Shown in pieces: positions 16,503-25,583 of a stretch of 56,321 nt of DNA (position 1 is its first letter; every line of letters begins with the position of its first letter). Location of the stretch: positions 1 to 56,321 of the forward strand of contig CAMOGS010000067.1 in NCBI GenBank assembly GCA_946614255.1, written 5' to 3'. The notes under the pieces were generated by a model. That model did no database searches. It worked only from the letters and a program-made list of their open reading frames with translations, and was not told the origin of the DNA. The position numbers and the translations under genes were made by a program. Source of the DNA: UBA3871 sp002392265. Its GTDB lineage: Bacteria; Bacillota; Clostridia; Peptostreptococcales; Anaerovoracaceae.

Positions 16503-17591
16503 ATGACTAGAGTTGAGCATTTATTACCTGACGACTACAAATTAATTACCGCTTTGCATGAAGAGCACAATGTTTATCTTGTACAGCACATTCCATCAGA
16601 AAAGATGCGTGTATTCAAGATTATGGATGTTTACGATTCCGAAGTTTTCCTCTCTCTCGCAAACGATCCGGTAATCCATATTCCTCAGATTTATTACATT
16701 TCCGAACGCGAAGATTGCCTCCTCTTGATAGAGGATTACATATCCGGCACAACTCTGCAGCAAATGCTCGATGTCGGCAAAACATTCAGCGAAACCGAGG
16801 TTATCGAAATTATGCTGCCTCTTTGCGATACCGTGGACGCACTTCACGAAAAGCAGCCACCAATAATCCACCGCGACATCAAGCCTTCCAACATCATGAT
16901 AACTCCCGACGGCATTCCGTGGCTTCTCGACCTAAATGCGGCCAGGCTTGACAGCCGTGAAGACGAGGAAGACACACGCTTGCTCGGTACGAAAGGCTTT
17001 GCGGCGCCGGAGCAGTATGGCTTTGGCACTTCAAATGCCACAACCGACATATATGCGCTTGGCATGGTAATGAATACGCTCCTTACCGGGAAGGTGTCCA
17101 GGTCAGAAGTCGCACGCGGCGCTCTGTCTGAGATAATTACTTGTTGTTTGCAGATTGAAAGGTCTGAAAGATATAAAGATGCAAGACATCTCAGAAAGGC
17201 CATATTAAAAGCAAAGCACCCTCTAGGCATCGACTTATCAAATGTTGCCCCATATCTGCCTCCTGGATTTAGGTCCGGCAACATCGTTCACATGGTAATC
17301 GCTGCCCTCTCGTATATCTTCATCGTATACGGAAGCTTTACTTTCGATTTTGTCACCAACGAAGGCGTCCGCATGTTTGCCCCTTGTCTGACACTGGCGG
17401 CAGGCACTATAGCAGTAATCTTTTTCACTTTCAACTATCGTGACTGGCAAAGGATTCTGGCGTTTATTCCAAGAAAAAGAAAGACCTTGCGAATACTCGG
17501 GATAGTCCTTGCTGATATTATTATATTTACAGTCGTTTTCTTTTTCCTTGGGATTATACTTGCAATAATATTTGATTTACAATCATTATAA
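16503..17591 (+). CDS. Membrane-anchored Hanks-type Ser/Thr protein kinase
   Basis: The 362-residue protein keeps the catalytic loop HRDIKPSN (His123-Asp125) and a candidate ATP lysine (Lys39 in VFKIM). It has APEQYG of the activation segment and DIYALGM of the F helix. The metal-binding DFG is DLN (143-145); the Asp is retained. No clear glycine-rich loop is visible. Three hydrophobic segments follow at about 264-285, 290-312 and 333-358, so the kinase domain is tethered to the membrane with no extracellular PASTA domain. Start chosen at CGGAGAG-spaced ATG. Confidence 0.88.
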   Translation: MTRVEHLLPDDYKLITALHEEHNVYLVQHIPSEKMRVFKIMDVYDSEVFLSLANDPVIHIPQIYYISEREDCLLLIEDYISGTTLQQMLDVGKTFSETEVIEIMLPLCDTVDALHEKQPPIIHRDIKPSNIMITPDGIPWLLDLNAARLDSREDEEDTRLLGTKGFAAPEQYGFGTSNATTDIYALGMVMNTLLTGKVSRSEVARGALSEIITCCLQIERSERYKDARHLRKAILKAKHPLGIDLSNVAPYLPPGFRSGNIVHMVIAALSYIFIVYGSFTFDFVTNEGVRMFAPCLTLAAGTIAVIFFTFNYRDWQRILAFIPRKRKTLRILGIVLADIIIFTVVFFFLGIILAIIFDLQSL

Positions 17592-17608
17592 CATAATTTT
17601 AAAACATA

Positions 17609-17636
17609 AATTGCCCCTACTACGGGGCAATTTTTA
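17609..17636 (+). terminator. Terminator of the kinase gene
   Basis: AATTGCCCC-TACTA-CGGGGCAATT is followed by TTTT, 17 bases after the kinase stop. Confidence 0.9.
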
Positions 17637-17640
17637 ATAT

Positions 17641-17713
17641 AACCTGTCCCCAAATTAGAAAAAAGGCGAATTGGGTGCCTGTCCCCAGATTAGCTTTGTC
17701 CCCAGATTAGCCT
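17641..17713. repeat. GGGGACAGGCACC repeat cluster R2
   Basis: Reverse-sense units CCTGTCCCC and GGTGCCTGTCCCC plus a decayed TTTGTCCCC unit are separated by AGAAAAAAGG. It follows directly after the kinase terminator. Confidence 0.85.
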
Positions 17714-17745
17714 TGCCCACTATCCTGTGCATCCATAATTTCTTC

Positions 17746-17985
17746 GATTTTAAAAACTATGCACTATATCCTCGGTATTGCTGGATATAGTGCATTATAA
17801 TTTGCCCCTAAATGCGAATTCTATAGGACTTGGCTACTCACGCACGACAGAGCTATGCACTATGTCTTTGGAAAATCGGTTTTTAGTGCATAGACTAAGT
17901 CAAAACCCAAGCAGCCCTTTGATTAATCAATGCACCATAATCGCAAAAACAGTACATATAGTGCATATTTTCAGTGAAACCACTT
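17746..17985. repeat. Three-hairpin CTATGCACTA element, copy C
   Basis: Hairpins lie at 17757-17794, 17853-17893 and 17929-17967 (spacing 96 and 76). The first two are intact. The third has mismatched arms (ATGCACCATA / TAGTGCATA). It aligns with copy B from GATTTTAAAA to ACTTTT in the same orientation, so the two form direct repeats around 13.2-17.7 kb. Confidence 0.9.
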
Positions 17986-18004
17986 TTCTAAAACACACCT
18001 TGAT

Positions 18005-18290
18005 AAATGAGTTTGGGGGTTCCCGCCCCCCTGCGCGAGCGCTGTTTTCGGGTGCGCCATGCTGTCCGATGCGACGGCAATGCCCACCGAAACGAGCAAA
18101 AGTTTTGGCTGGCGGGAGCAGCTGAGCTGCGTACGCAACGGCACGAATGTCTGAAGGGTTTTCGCTCGTAGAAAACCCTAAGTTTTCGTGACGTTCCAAA
18201 ACTTGCGAGTGAGGGCAGGCAGTGTCTCGCGGAGGTAAAGCCAGCAGCCGAACTCAGCGTCGCGCGGGGGCGGGGAAGTCATAAAAAGAG
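18005..18290. other. GC-rich structured block without a convincing gene; possible mobile-element remnant
   Basis: This stretch differs in composition from its AT-rich surroundings and contains several hairpins: GGGGG-TTCCCG-CCCCC near 18012, AGGGTTTTC/GAAAACCCT (18155-18179) and AGTTTT/AAAACT (18181-18203). A 90-codon leftward frame crosses it but continues through repeat C and has no ribosome site, so I do not call it. From memory it resembles segments near transfer origins of clostridial conjugative elements; I cannot verify that here. Confidence 0.35.
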
Positions 18291-18302
18291 GCGCAGTATT
18301 CC

Positions 18303-18406
18303 AAGGCGAATTTAGGGACAGGCACCAAATTGGAATTTTGGCGAATTTAGTGCCTGTCCCCAAAGTGGAAAAAAGGCGAATTTGGTGCCTGTCCCCAGAT
18401 TCGCCT
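18303..18406. repeat. GGGGACAGGCACC repeat cluster R3 (three units)
   Basis: It has the same order and spacing of units as R1, with a few substitutions (TTTAGGGACAGG, TTTAGTGCCTG). It lies just beyond the lysS terminator. Confidence 0.9.
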
Positions 18407-18435
18407 AAAAAACCCCGGGGCGGGTGCCTCGGGGC
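18407..18435 (-). terminator. Terminator of the lysS operon
   Basis: Read leftward, CCCCG...CGGGG is followed directly by TTTTTT. It lies 40 bases past the lysS stop and abuts repeat cluster R3. Confidence 0.8.
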
Positions 18436-18474
18436 AAAATATACTATTTCTCCTACTTTTCCTATTGCTTTCCC

Positions 18475-20037
18475 CTATCTCTCCGGCTTCATCGTCGGGA
18501 AGAGGATTATGTCGCGTATGGTTGGAGCATCGGTAATCAGCATGATTACTCTGTCGATACCTACGCCCAGGCCACCTGTAGGTGGGAGACCTACCTCAAG
18601 TGCGTTTACGAAGTCCATATCCATTGGATGAGCCTCTTCATCGAGACCTGCGTCGAGCTGAGCCTGCTGCTCTGCGAAACGCTGGTACTGGTCGATTGGG
18701 TCATTGAGCTCGGAGAACGCGTTTGCAACCTCCCAGCCGTTGATATATGCTTCGAAACGACGTGTGATGCGAGGGTCCTTCGGATCTCTCTTTGCGAGAG
18801 GCGAAATCTCTACAGGGTGTCCCATTACGAAGGTAGGCTGATCGAGATAGCCCGGAACGTCCTCTACATATTCCTCAAAGAACTCTGCGATAATCTTTCC
18901 GCGTGTCCAGGAATTGATTTCTTCCTCAGTCAGTGCGGATTCGTGGTCCTTCATATATTCGAGAGCTGCCTTGCGGGCATCCTCGTCGGAATCAAGCTTG
19001 TGGAAATCCACGCCTGTGATTTCCTTTACGGCATCCGTCATATCGAGCTTTCTCCAAGGAGGAGTCAGGTCGAAGGTCTTGCCCTGGTAGTTTATAACCA
19101 TGGAGCCTGTTGCCTTTAATGCTGCCTTTGAAATGAGCTGCTCTGTAACCTCCATAGTCTTTTCCATGTTTTCATATGCATAGTAGCATTCCATGGAAGT
19201 GAACTCAGGATTGTGGTTTTTATCCATACCCTCGTTACGGAACATCTTGCCCATCTCGTAAACTCTGTCGAGTCCGCCGACGATAAGTCTCTTAAGATAA
19301 AGCTCGTTTGAAATACGGAGCTTCATGTCCATATCGAGTGTGTTGTGATGTGTTTCGAAAGGTCTTGCATTTGCACCGCCTGCGATGGTAGTCAGAATCG
19401 GTGTGTCTACTTCGAGATAGCCAAAGTCTTCTTCGAGAACGCGCTTCATCTCATGGATGATTTCAGTTCTCTTTTTGAAGGTTTCGCGAACACCGTTATT
19501 AACGATCAGGTCAACGTATCTCTGGCGGTATCTCTGGTCGATGTCCTTGAGGCCCGACCACTTGTCAGGAAGAACCTGCAGCGACTTTGAGAGGAGCACC
19601 AGCTTTGTAACCTCGATGGACACCTCGCCGCGGCGGGTCTTGAATACCGTACCCTCGAGGCCTACGATATCCCCGATGTCATAAGTCAGGAAAATCTCGT
19701 ATTCCTCGGGTGTCAGCACATCCTGCTTGATATGTAACTGAATACGACCTTTTGCGTCCTGGACGTCAACAAAGGATGCTTTTCCCATGTGACGGTTTGC
19801 CATGATACGTCCGGCCATGGAGACAGGTTTGCCTTCCATTTCCTCGAACTTGGCTTTGACATCTTCGCTATAGGCGTTGATGTCCCATCTCTCGTGGAGG
19901 AACGGATTACGGCCCATAGCTTGAAGTTTCTTGAGCTTTTCACGTCTGATCTGACGCTGCTCATTCAGTTGCTCTTCTGTCATTTCTGTAACTTCAGTAG
20001 CTTCAGGGTTGACATTTGTTCTGTCTTCTGTACTCAT
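18475..20037 (-). CDS. lysS: Lysyl-tRNA synthetase, class II
   Basis: The 520-residue enzyme charges tRNA-Lys. It has an acidic N-terminal extension, an OB-fold anticodon-binding domain (about 60-170) and the class II core: motif 2 region RNEGMDKNHNPEFTSMECY and motif 3 GLPPTGGLGVGIDR. It is about 20 residues longer than many bacterial LysS, from the Glu/Thr-rich N-terminus. AGAGGT precedes the ATG. It follows greA by 45 bases in an order common in Firmicutes. Confidence 0.97.
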   Translation of the reverse strand: MSTEDRTNVNPEATEVTEMTEEQLNEQRQIRREKLKKLQAMGRNPFLHERWDINAYSEDVKAKFEEMEGKPVSMAGRIMANRHMGKASFVDVQDAKGRIQLHIKQDVLTPEEYEIFLTYDIGDIVGLEGTVFKTRRGEVSIEVTKLVLLSKSLQVLPDKWSGLKDIDQRYRQRYVDLIVNNGVRETFKKRTEIIHEMKRVLEEDFGYLEVDTPILTTIAGGANARPFETHHNTLDMDMKLRISNELYLKRLIVGGLDRVYEMGKMFRNEGMDKNHNPEFTSMECYYAYENMEKTMEVTEQLISKAALKATGSMVINYQGKTFDLTPPWRKLDMTDAVKEITGVDFHKLDSDEDARKAALEYMKDHESALTEEEINSWTRGKIIAEFFEEYVEDVPGYLDQPTFVMGHPVEISPLAKRDPKDPRITRRFEAYINGWEVANAFSELNDPIDQYQRFAEQQAQLDAGLDEEAHPMDMDFVNALEVGLPPTGGLGVGIDRVIMLITDAPTIRDIILFPTMKPER

Positions 20038-20082
20038 TTTGTTTTTACCTCTTTGTATATATTTACATATAAATGTTAGTCA

Positions 20083-20556
20083 TTATTTAACTTCCAAAAT
20101 CTTGAACTTTACTCTTTCGCCCTCGTAAACTTCAATTTCCACAGTCTGACCGAGCTTGTGTCCGATCAGGCCTCTGCCTACTGCGGATTCGTTGGAAATT
20201 CTGCCTTCAAAAGGATCGGCTTCTGTTGAACCTACGATTGTATAGGTTGCTTCTTCCTTTAAGGCCATATTCTTTACCTTTACGGTCTTGCCGACGGAAA
20301 CTGTGTCGGATGCCACTTCCGATTCATCGATAATCTTTGCTTTACGGAGCATCTCTTCGAGCTTGTGGATGCGCTCTTCGAGGTCTGCCTGCTCGTTCTT
20401 TGCCGCATCATACTCTGCGTTTTCGGAAATGTCGCCGTATGAAAGAGCTTCCTTAATCTTTTCGGCTACCTCTCGACGCTTGTTAGCGACCAGATCTTCA
20501 TGCTCGGCCTCGAGTTTTTCATAGCCTTCTTTGGTTAACAGATATTCTTCAGACAT
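20083..20556 (-). CDS. greA: Transcription elongation factor GreA
   Basis: The 157-residue protein rescues backtracked RNA polymerase. The N-terminal coiled coil carries EYLLTKEGYEKLEAE and ISENAEYDAAKNEQ, whose acidic tip supports transcript cleavage. The C-terminal FKBP-like domain has RISNESAVGRGLIG. The ATG at 20556 is preferred over one six codons upstream because AAAGGAG lies eight bases before it and the length then equals that of E. coli GreA. Confidence 0.96.
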   Translation of the reverse strand: MSEEYLLTKEGYEKLEAEHEDLVANKRREVAEKIKEALSYGDISENAEYDAAKNEQADLEERIHKLEEMLRKAKIIDESEVASDTVSVGKTVKVKNMALKEEATYTIVGSTEADPFEGRISNESAVGRGLIGHKLGQTVEIEVYEGERVKFKILEVK

Positions 20557-20629
20557 GTTAATGTCTCCTTTCATCCTTAAATTGCATTAAATAATTATAC
20601 CCTCTGCGGGAACCATTGTCAACGATTAG

Positions 20630-21733
20630 TCAATCTCTGACGTACTCAACATGTACATTCGGAGAGTTTGTCAGATACACATTTGTCGAATATTTGAGCC
20701 CAAACTCGATGATGTCACCCACGTGGTATTCGCGCTTCGCATCCTGGATGTCGATGATGGTGTGGTCCGAGCTGGCGCCAAGGATTTCAATGCCTTCGTC
20801 CTCAGGCAGCACATCGAGCTCCTCCGGATATGCGCCGTAGTCGCACTTGCCCAGCGCGATAAGCATGCGGCGACGAATTCCTCTATCCTCGTACTGCACT
20901 GCGTTGCCGAAAGCGTCGACAAAGCGCTCTCCGACAGGGAATGACGGCTTGTCGCGAACTTCGATGACTTCCGCCTGAATTCTGAACGTGTCGCGGTGGA
21001 ACTGTGGTGTGTCGTAGCCCCAGTAAACCGGCGCGTCGTGGGCGAGAATAATCTGCTCGCCGATGCGCAGATGGTTGATGCCCTTTGGCATGTTTCCGTC
21101 AAGCACGCGCATGTAGGAAGTGCTGGCACCGCCCGAAACATAGTCAAGCTTGCGGCCGATTGCAGCTTCCACCTTTGCGGCAAGATCCACCAGCTCCTGC
21201 TCTTTTTCAGGAGTCGGCACGATAGAGCCGTAGCAGCCGAGGTTCACAGCCACGCCAAGCAGGTAAAGGCCGCTTAGCTTTGTCTCCACCTCTACTGCAG
21301 CGGCAGTCGCTTCCTCCCAGTCCCAGAAGCCCTCGCGGAGATCTCCGAGATCCATCATGATGAAAACCTTGTGGATTTTGTTCTGCTTCAGCGCCTCTTC
21401 GTTGAAACGGCGAAGCACATTTATGTCGCTTTGCAGCGAAATGTCTACGCATTTTACTACTTCCTCAGCTTCGGAAAGCATAGGCACTCTTACAAGCATC
21501 AGCGGCTGCTTTACGCCGAGGTTGTGAGCTGCAATCAGCTGTTCCATTCGGCTGGAGCCGATTTGAGCCACTCCGGAATCCGCCATTGTCTTTACGACTT
21601 CCGGCAGGGCGGAGGCGCCCTTCATAATGCCTGCAACTGTGATTCCTGCTGCGTTGCAGGCTTTCAGCACGGTTTTAGCGTTGCTCTCGATTTTCGAAAG
21701 ATTGACGATGAGTCTCGGATATCTTTTCTGCAT
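20630..21733 (-). CDS. Alanine/ornithine racemase-family PLP enzyme
   Basis: The 367-residue protein has a PLP barrel with the candidate Schiff-base lysine at 38 (VAGIMKGAS) and GGASTSYMRVLDGNMPKGINHLRIGEQ, a conserved segment of the group that includes the ornithine racemase Orr of amino-acid fermenting Clostridia. It interconverts L and D forms of an amino acid; ornithine is plausible in a lysine-fermenting host, but the substrate cannot be fixed from sequence. It lies 20 bases after an acyl-CoA synthetase and upstream of greA. Confidence 0.8.
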   Translation of the reverse strand: MQKRYPRLIVNLSKIESNAKTVLKACNAAGITVAGIMKGASALPEVVKTMADSGVAQIGSSRMEQLIAAHNLGVKQPLMLVRVPMLSEAEEVVKCVDISLQSDINVLRRFNEEALKQNKIHKVFIMMDLGDLREGFWDWEEATAAAVEVETKLSGLYLLGVAVNLGCYGSIVPTPEKEQELVDLAAKVEAAIGRKLDYVSGGASTSYMRVLDGNMPKGINHLRIGEQIILAHDAPVYWGYDTPQFHRDTFRIQAEVIEVRDKPSFPVGERFVDAFGNAVQYEDRGIRRRMLIALGKCDYGAYPEELDVLPEDEGIEILGASSDHTIIDIQDAKREYHVGDIIEFGLKYSTNVYLTNSPNVHVEYVRD

Positions 21734-21753
21734 ATACTCTCCTTTCGCTGTTA

Positions 21754-23586
21754 TCAGTCTTTGTTTGCTTCAGCGAACCTTATTATCTTTTGTGATGTGT
21801 TCTTTACAAAAGGTTCCTTTCGAACTATAAGCTTTTTAATTTTTTTATAGTAAGGAAGCTTTTCGTTCACTTCCTCTATAGCCGCCCAAAGTGTGTCGGA
21901 AATCTGCTCTTCGGTAAGCTTTACGCCGCTTTCGGGATCTATCCCCAGCTTTTCGCATATTGCCGCCTCATCCGGCAGAATAGAAGCCACCGTCAGCATA
22001 TCGTCTCCATCCTCGTTTTCCTTTGCCCAGACCATGGATTCTGTTACCAGTCCCGAAAGTCCAATCAGGTACTCGAGCTCCTCCGGATAGATATTCTTTC
22101 CGTTCTTTGTGATTATTACGTTTTTCTGTCTGCCTGTTATATAAATGTATCTCTCATCATCCATATAACCGAGGTCTCCCGTATGGAACCAGCCGTCTTC
22201 TATTACTGCGGCGGTTTCTTCCGGCATTTCGTAGTAACCGAGCATAATGTTCGGGCCCTTCAGGCAGATTTCGCCTATGCCGTCCTCATTTGCGTTTACA
22301 ATCTTTGCGTCAAAGCCCGGGAACGGAATGCCGACAGCTCTGCTGTTCGGAGCGGTAACCGGATTCAGTGCGCCCATAGGTGCGGCTTCGGTCAGGCCAT
22401 AGCCCTGCAGGGCGTTAAAGCCAAAATCGCGAAGCCCATCGAGGACCTCCGGATTAATCGAAGCCCCTCCGCAGATCAAAAGGTTCATCCTGCCGCCAAA
22501 GAATGCGTGGATGTCTTTGAAGAGAACTTTTGACAGGTCGATGTGGAATTTCTTGAGCTTATTGTTTATACGGATGGCCTTTCTGAGGGTTTCTTCCTTG
22601 CCCTTTTTTCTGACCATCTGCCAGATTTTCTTGTACATGTTCTCGAAAACTGCCGGTACCGCCAAAAAGTATGTCGGATGGCATTCCGAGAGGTTCTTTA
22701 CGAGGTACTTTATGCCCTCGCAGTAAGCTATTGCCGAGCCCTTGTAAAGTGGTACCAGGAAGCCGCATGTGCACTCGTAGGTGTGGTGCAGCGGCAGGAA
22801 GGAAAAGAAGACTTCCTTGTCCGTCAGCGCGAAGACTGTCGGTGCCGCCATCAGATCGCTTACGATGTTGCGGTGGGACAGCATAACGCCCTTGGACTTG
22901 CCGGTAGTGCCGGAAGTGAACAGCAGTATGCTCATCTCTTCCGCAAAAATCTGCGCCTCGGTGTAAGACTTGTCGCCGTTTTGTACCATGCGCTTGCCGG
23001 CTTCCGTGAGCTCGCGAAGCGAAAGAATGTCGCCTCTGCTTTCCGGCAGCGTCATGTGAATGAGTGTCGCGAGGTTGGTGGTACCTGCGGCCTTGATTGA
23101 AGTGAAAACATCTTCGCGCTTTTCGTCAAATATGACTGCCGAAACGTCGGCGCGCTGAAGGATGGTCGTAATCTCGGCCTCCGAGAGTTCCTTGTCGATT
23201 GGTACGACCACGCCTACGCCGCAGACTACCGCGAGGTAGGACATTGCCCACTGATAGCAATTTGCGCCGATTACGGCGATGCGTTTGCCCTTGAGGCCGC
23301 CCGCGATGAGTGCGGTGCCCAGACCGTTAATTTCCTCGAACGCCTGATTGTAGGTGATTCCCTTGTACTGCCCGCCTTTTTTGTCCTTTTGGTAAAAGGC
23401 GATGTTTTTGCCGTAAAGCTCTACGCTGGTCTCGAGCATGTGCTTGATGTCTGTAATTGGCCTAGAATCACGGCTGCCGACGCGCGGGTCGGGGCTGTTA
23501 TTGATTGCATCAATCAGCTCCATGGCCTTTTTCATGTCCTGCTCTCTGATCGCCTTGTATTCTTCCGGTGAAACTCTTTCGTGCAT
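21754..23586 (-). CDS. Long-chain acyl-CoA synthetase / AMP-dependent ligase (second of a tandem pair)
   Basis: The protein has about 610 residues and adenylates a carboxylate, then transfers it to CoA. Motifs: P-loop LLFTSGTTGKSKGVMLSH, A5 LQGYGLTEAAP, A7 TGDLGYMDDE, A8 GRQKNVIITKNGKNIYPEELE and the terminal catalytic lysine region NTSQKIIRF. I prefer the ATG at 23586 because GGAG lies eight bases upstream and this avoids a 35-base overlap with the preceding gene. It is a paralogue of the next upstream gene. Fatty acids are the likely substrates. Confidence 0.88.
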   Translation of the reverse strand: MHERVSPEEYKAIREQDMKKAMELIDAINNSPDPRVGSRDSRPITDIKHMLETSVELYGKNIAFYQKDKKGGQYKGITYNQAFEEINGLGTALIAGGLKGKRIAVIGANCYQWAMSYLAVVCGVGVVVPIDKELSEAEITTILQRADVSAVIFDEKREDVFTSIKAAGTTNLATLIHMTLPESRGDILSLRELTEAGKRMVQNGDKSYTEAQIFAEEMSILLFTSGTTGKSKGVMLSHRNIVSDLMAAPTVFALTDKEVFFSFLPLHHTYECTCGFLVPLYKGSAIAYCEGIKYLVKNLSECHPTYFLAVPAVFENMYKKIWQMVRKKGKEETLRKAIRINNKLKKFHIDLSKVLFKDIHAFFGGRMNLLICGGASINPEVLDGLRDFGFNALQGYGLTEAAPMGALNPVTAPNSRAVGIPFPGFDAKIVNANEDGIGEICLKGPNIMLGYYEMPEETAAVIEDGWFHTGDLGYMDDERYIYITGRQKNVIITKNGKNIYPEELEYLIGLSGLVTESMVWAKENEDGDDMLTVASILPDEAAICEKLGIDPESGVKLTEEQISDTLWAAIEEVNEKLPYYKKIKKLIVRKEPFVKNTSQKIIRFAEANKD

Positions 23587-23590
23587 TGTT

Positions 23591-25357
23591 TTATCTCCGC
23601 TCTTCAGTAATATTGCCTTTTGCAAATCGCTTTATCTTTCTGGTCGTAGTCTTTTCGAACTCCGTCGACCTGATTGTGATGCGCTTTACGCGCTTGTAGA
23701 GTGGCATTTCTTCGTTTACATGGTCCACTATGCCCTTGAAGAACTTTTGCAGCTCCTCTTCGCTGACGCTGCCCATCTCGCTTTCGATCAGGCTGTAGTT
23801 CGGGTAGATGCTCGCCTTTATCACGGTGTCGCCGGTCTTTGGCTCTTCTACGCCCATGACGAGCACTTCCTCGATATAGTCACTCTTTAAGAGATAATAT
23901 TCAACGTCCTCAGGGAAGACATTTTTTCCATTTTTGGTAACGATTACGTTCTTTTTGCGGCCACAGATGTAAAGATAGCCTTCGTCATCCATCCTGCCGT
24001 AATCGCCGGTGTAGAGCCAGCCGTCCTTCAGGACTTCGGCGGTCTCTTCGGGATTGTTGTAGTATCCCATCATTACGGAAGGACCTCTGCAGATAACTTC
24101 GCCGATGCCGTTCTCGTCAGGATTTACTATGCGCACCTCGGTGCCCGGCATAGGAAATCCCGCAGCGGCGCTCTTTGAACATCTGTCGCGGTTAACCGCA
24201 ATAATCGGGGCATTCTCTGTCATGCCATAGCCCTGAAACATCGTGATGCCCATAGCTTCGAAATCGTCGATAACGCTCGGGTCGATGGCTGCGCCGCCCG
24301 CGATGAAGAGTCGCATTCTGCCGCCCGTTGCGCTGTGGAGCGCCGAGAACATTCTGCGTGTGATCTCCGGGTGGTTGTAGAGCTTGTGCCTGTGTGACAG
24401 CGCTATGCCCTTGCGAAGCTTTGCGCCTTGGCCTTTTTGGTCGGCTTGCTTCATGATCTTTTTGTGCATCTGTTCGAAAATCAGCGGCACTCCGAGCATG
24501 TGCGTGCACTTGGCTTCGGCCATGTTCTTCATTATGTACTTCAGGCCTTCGCAGATGCAAACCGTCAGGCCCTGGTAGATGGATGTCATGATGTGGCAGG
24601 TCATCTCAAAGGTGTGGTGCATCGGGAGAACCGACAGGCCGATGCCGTCGATGCCGATGTCGACGTATTTGCTCATGTTTACTACGTTTTGGACGATGTT
24701 GCTGTGCGAGAGCATTACGCCCTTTGCGGTGCCGGTCGTGCCCGATGTGAAGAGCAGCGAGCAGAGCGCATAAGGGTCTATTTTCGCATCGATGAAGCTG
24801 TGGTCGCCCTCTTCGATGCGCTTTTTGCCTTCGCTGACAAGCTCGTCAAAATAAAGGATTTCAGGCCCGGCGTTTTCTTTTTCATCTTCATCCGCTGTTT
24901 CGGGTGCGGCCATCCTCACGATGTAGCGGAGGCTCGGGGCGCTGAGCTCCATTTCGCGCAGCTTCTTTTCAAGCTTTGCAGAGCAGACTATCGCCTGAAC
25001 ATCCGCTCTTTCGATGAGCCCGGCCATTTCGTTGGTCGGAAGCTCCTTGTCGAGCGGCACAATCACGCCGACCCCGTTTGTAACTGCAAGGTAGGAAACA
25101 ACCCACTTGTAGCTGTTTTCGCCGACTACGGCAATTCTTGCGTCCTTGAGTCCGCGCGCCAGAAATGCTGTACCGAGACAATCGATATCCTGCCCGAAAT
25201 CGTCATAGCTGATTCCGCGGTACTCACCGCCCGGACGGTCCTTTACCAGGTATGCGTCCTTTGGGCCGAAGAGTTCTACGCTCTGACGAACCATATCCTT
25301 GAGGTCCGTAAGCGGCCGCGTTTTATATATTAGATTTTTGTATTTACGCTTGTTCAT
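23591..25357 (-). CDS. Long-chain acyl-CoA synthetase / AMP-dependent ligase (first of a tandem pair)
   Basis: The protein has 588 residues with the full motif set: LLFTSGTTGTAKGVMLSH, FQGYGMTENAP, TGDYGRMDDE, GRKKNVIVTKNGKNVFPEDVE and terminal TTTRKIKRFAKG. It begins a five-gene leftward run (ligase, ligase, racemase, greA, lysS). Four bases separate it from its paralogue, which suggests duplication. Whether the two act on different acids or as a pair is unknown. The gene is preceded by repeat cluster R4. Confidence 0.88.
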   Translation of the reverse strand: MNKRKYKNLIYKTRPLTDLKDMVRQSVELFGPKDAYLVKDRPGGEYRGISYDDFGQDIDCLGTAFLARGLKDARIAVVGENSYKWVVSYLAVTNGVGVIVPLDKELPTNEMAGLIERADVQAIVCSAKLEKKLREMELSAPSLRYIVRMAAPETADEDEKENAGPEILYFDELVSEGKKRIEEGDHSFIDAKIDPYALCSLLFTSGTTGTAKGVMLSHSNIVQNVVNMSKYVDIGIDGIGLSVLPMHHTFEMTCHIMTSIYQGLTVCICEGLKYIMKNMAEAKCTHMLGVPLIFEQMHKKIMKQADQKGQGAKLRKGIALSHRHKLYNHPEITRRMFSALHSATGGRMRLFIAGGAAIDPSVIDDFEAMGITMFQGYGMTENAPIIAVNRDRCSKSAAAGFPMPGTEVRIVNPDENGIGEVICRGPSVMMGYYNNPEETAEVLKDGWLYTGDYGRMDDEGYLYICGRKKNVIVTKNGKNVFPEDVEYYLLKSDYIEEVLVMGVEEPKTGDTVIKASIYPNYSLIESEMGSVSEEELQKFFKGIVDHVNEEMPLYKRVKRITIRSTEFEKTTTRKIKRFAKGNITEERR

Positions 25358-25427
25358 AGGTCACCTGCTACGTACTTTGAGATTTTCTCCTAATAGTTAA
25401 TTTTATCACATTTTTGCCCCTTTTTTC

Positions 25428-25583
25428 AAGGCGAATCTGGGGACAGGCACCAAATTGGCGAAAAGGCGAATTTCGGGACAGGTCGCCCGAATTCGAAACC
25501 TGTCCCCAGATTGGAAAAAAGGCCAATTTGGTGCCTGTCCCCAGATTGGAAAAAAGGCTAATTTGGTGCCTGTCCCCAGATTA
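25428..25583. repeat. GGGGACAGGCACC repeat cluster R4
   Basis: Two forward-sense and three reverse-sense units occupy most of the 223-base gap between the ligase start and addB. The last unit ends in AGATTA, whose TTA is the complement of the addB stop codon TAA. Confidence 0.92.

Noticed and set aside
17927..18199. 90-codon leftward frame in the GC-rich block as a gene
   Set aside because: It runs on into repeat copy C, has no ribosome site and no coherent domain.
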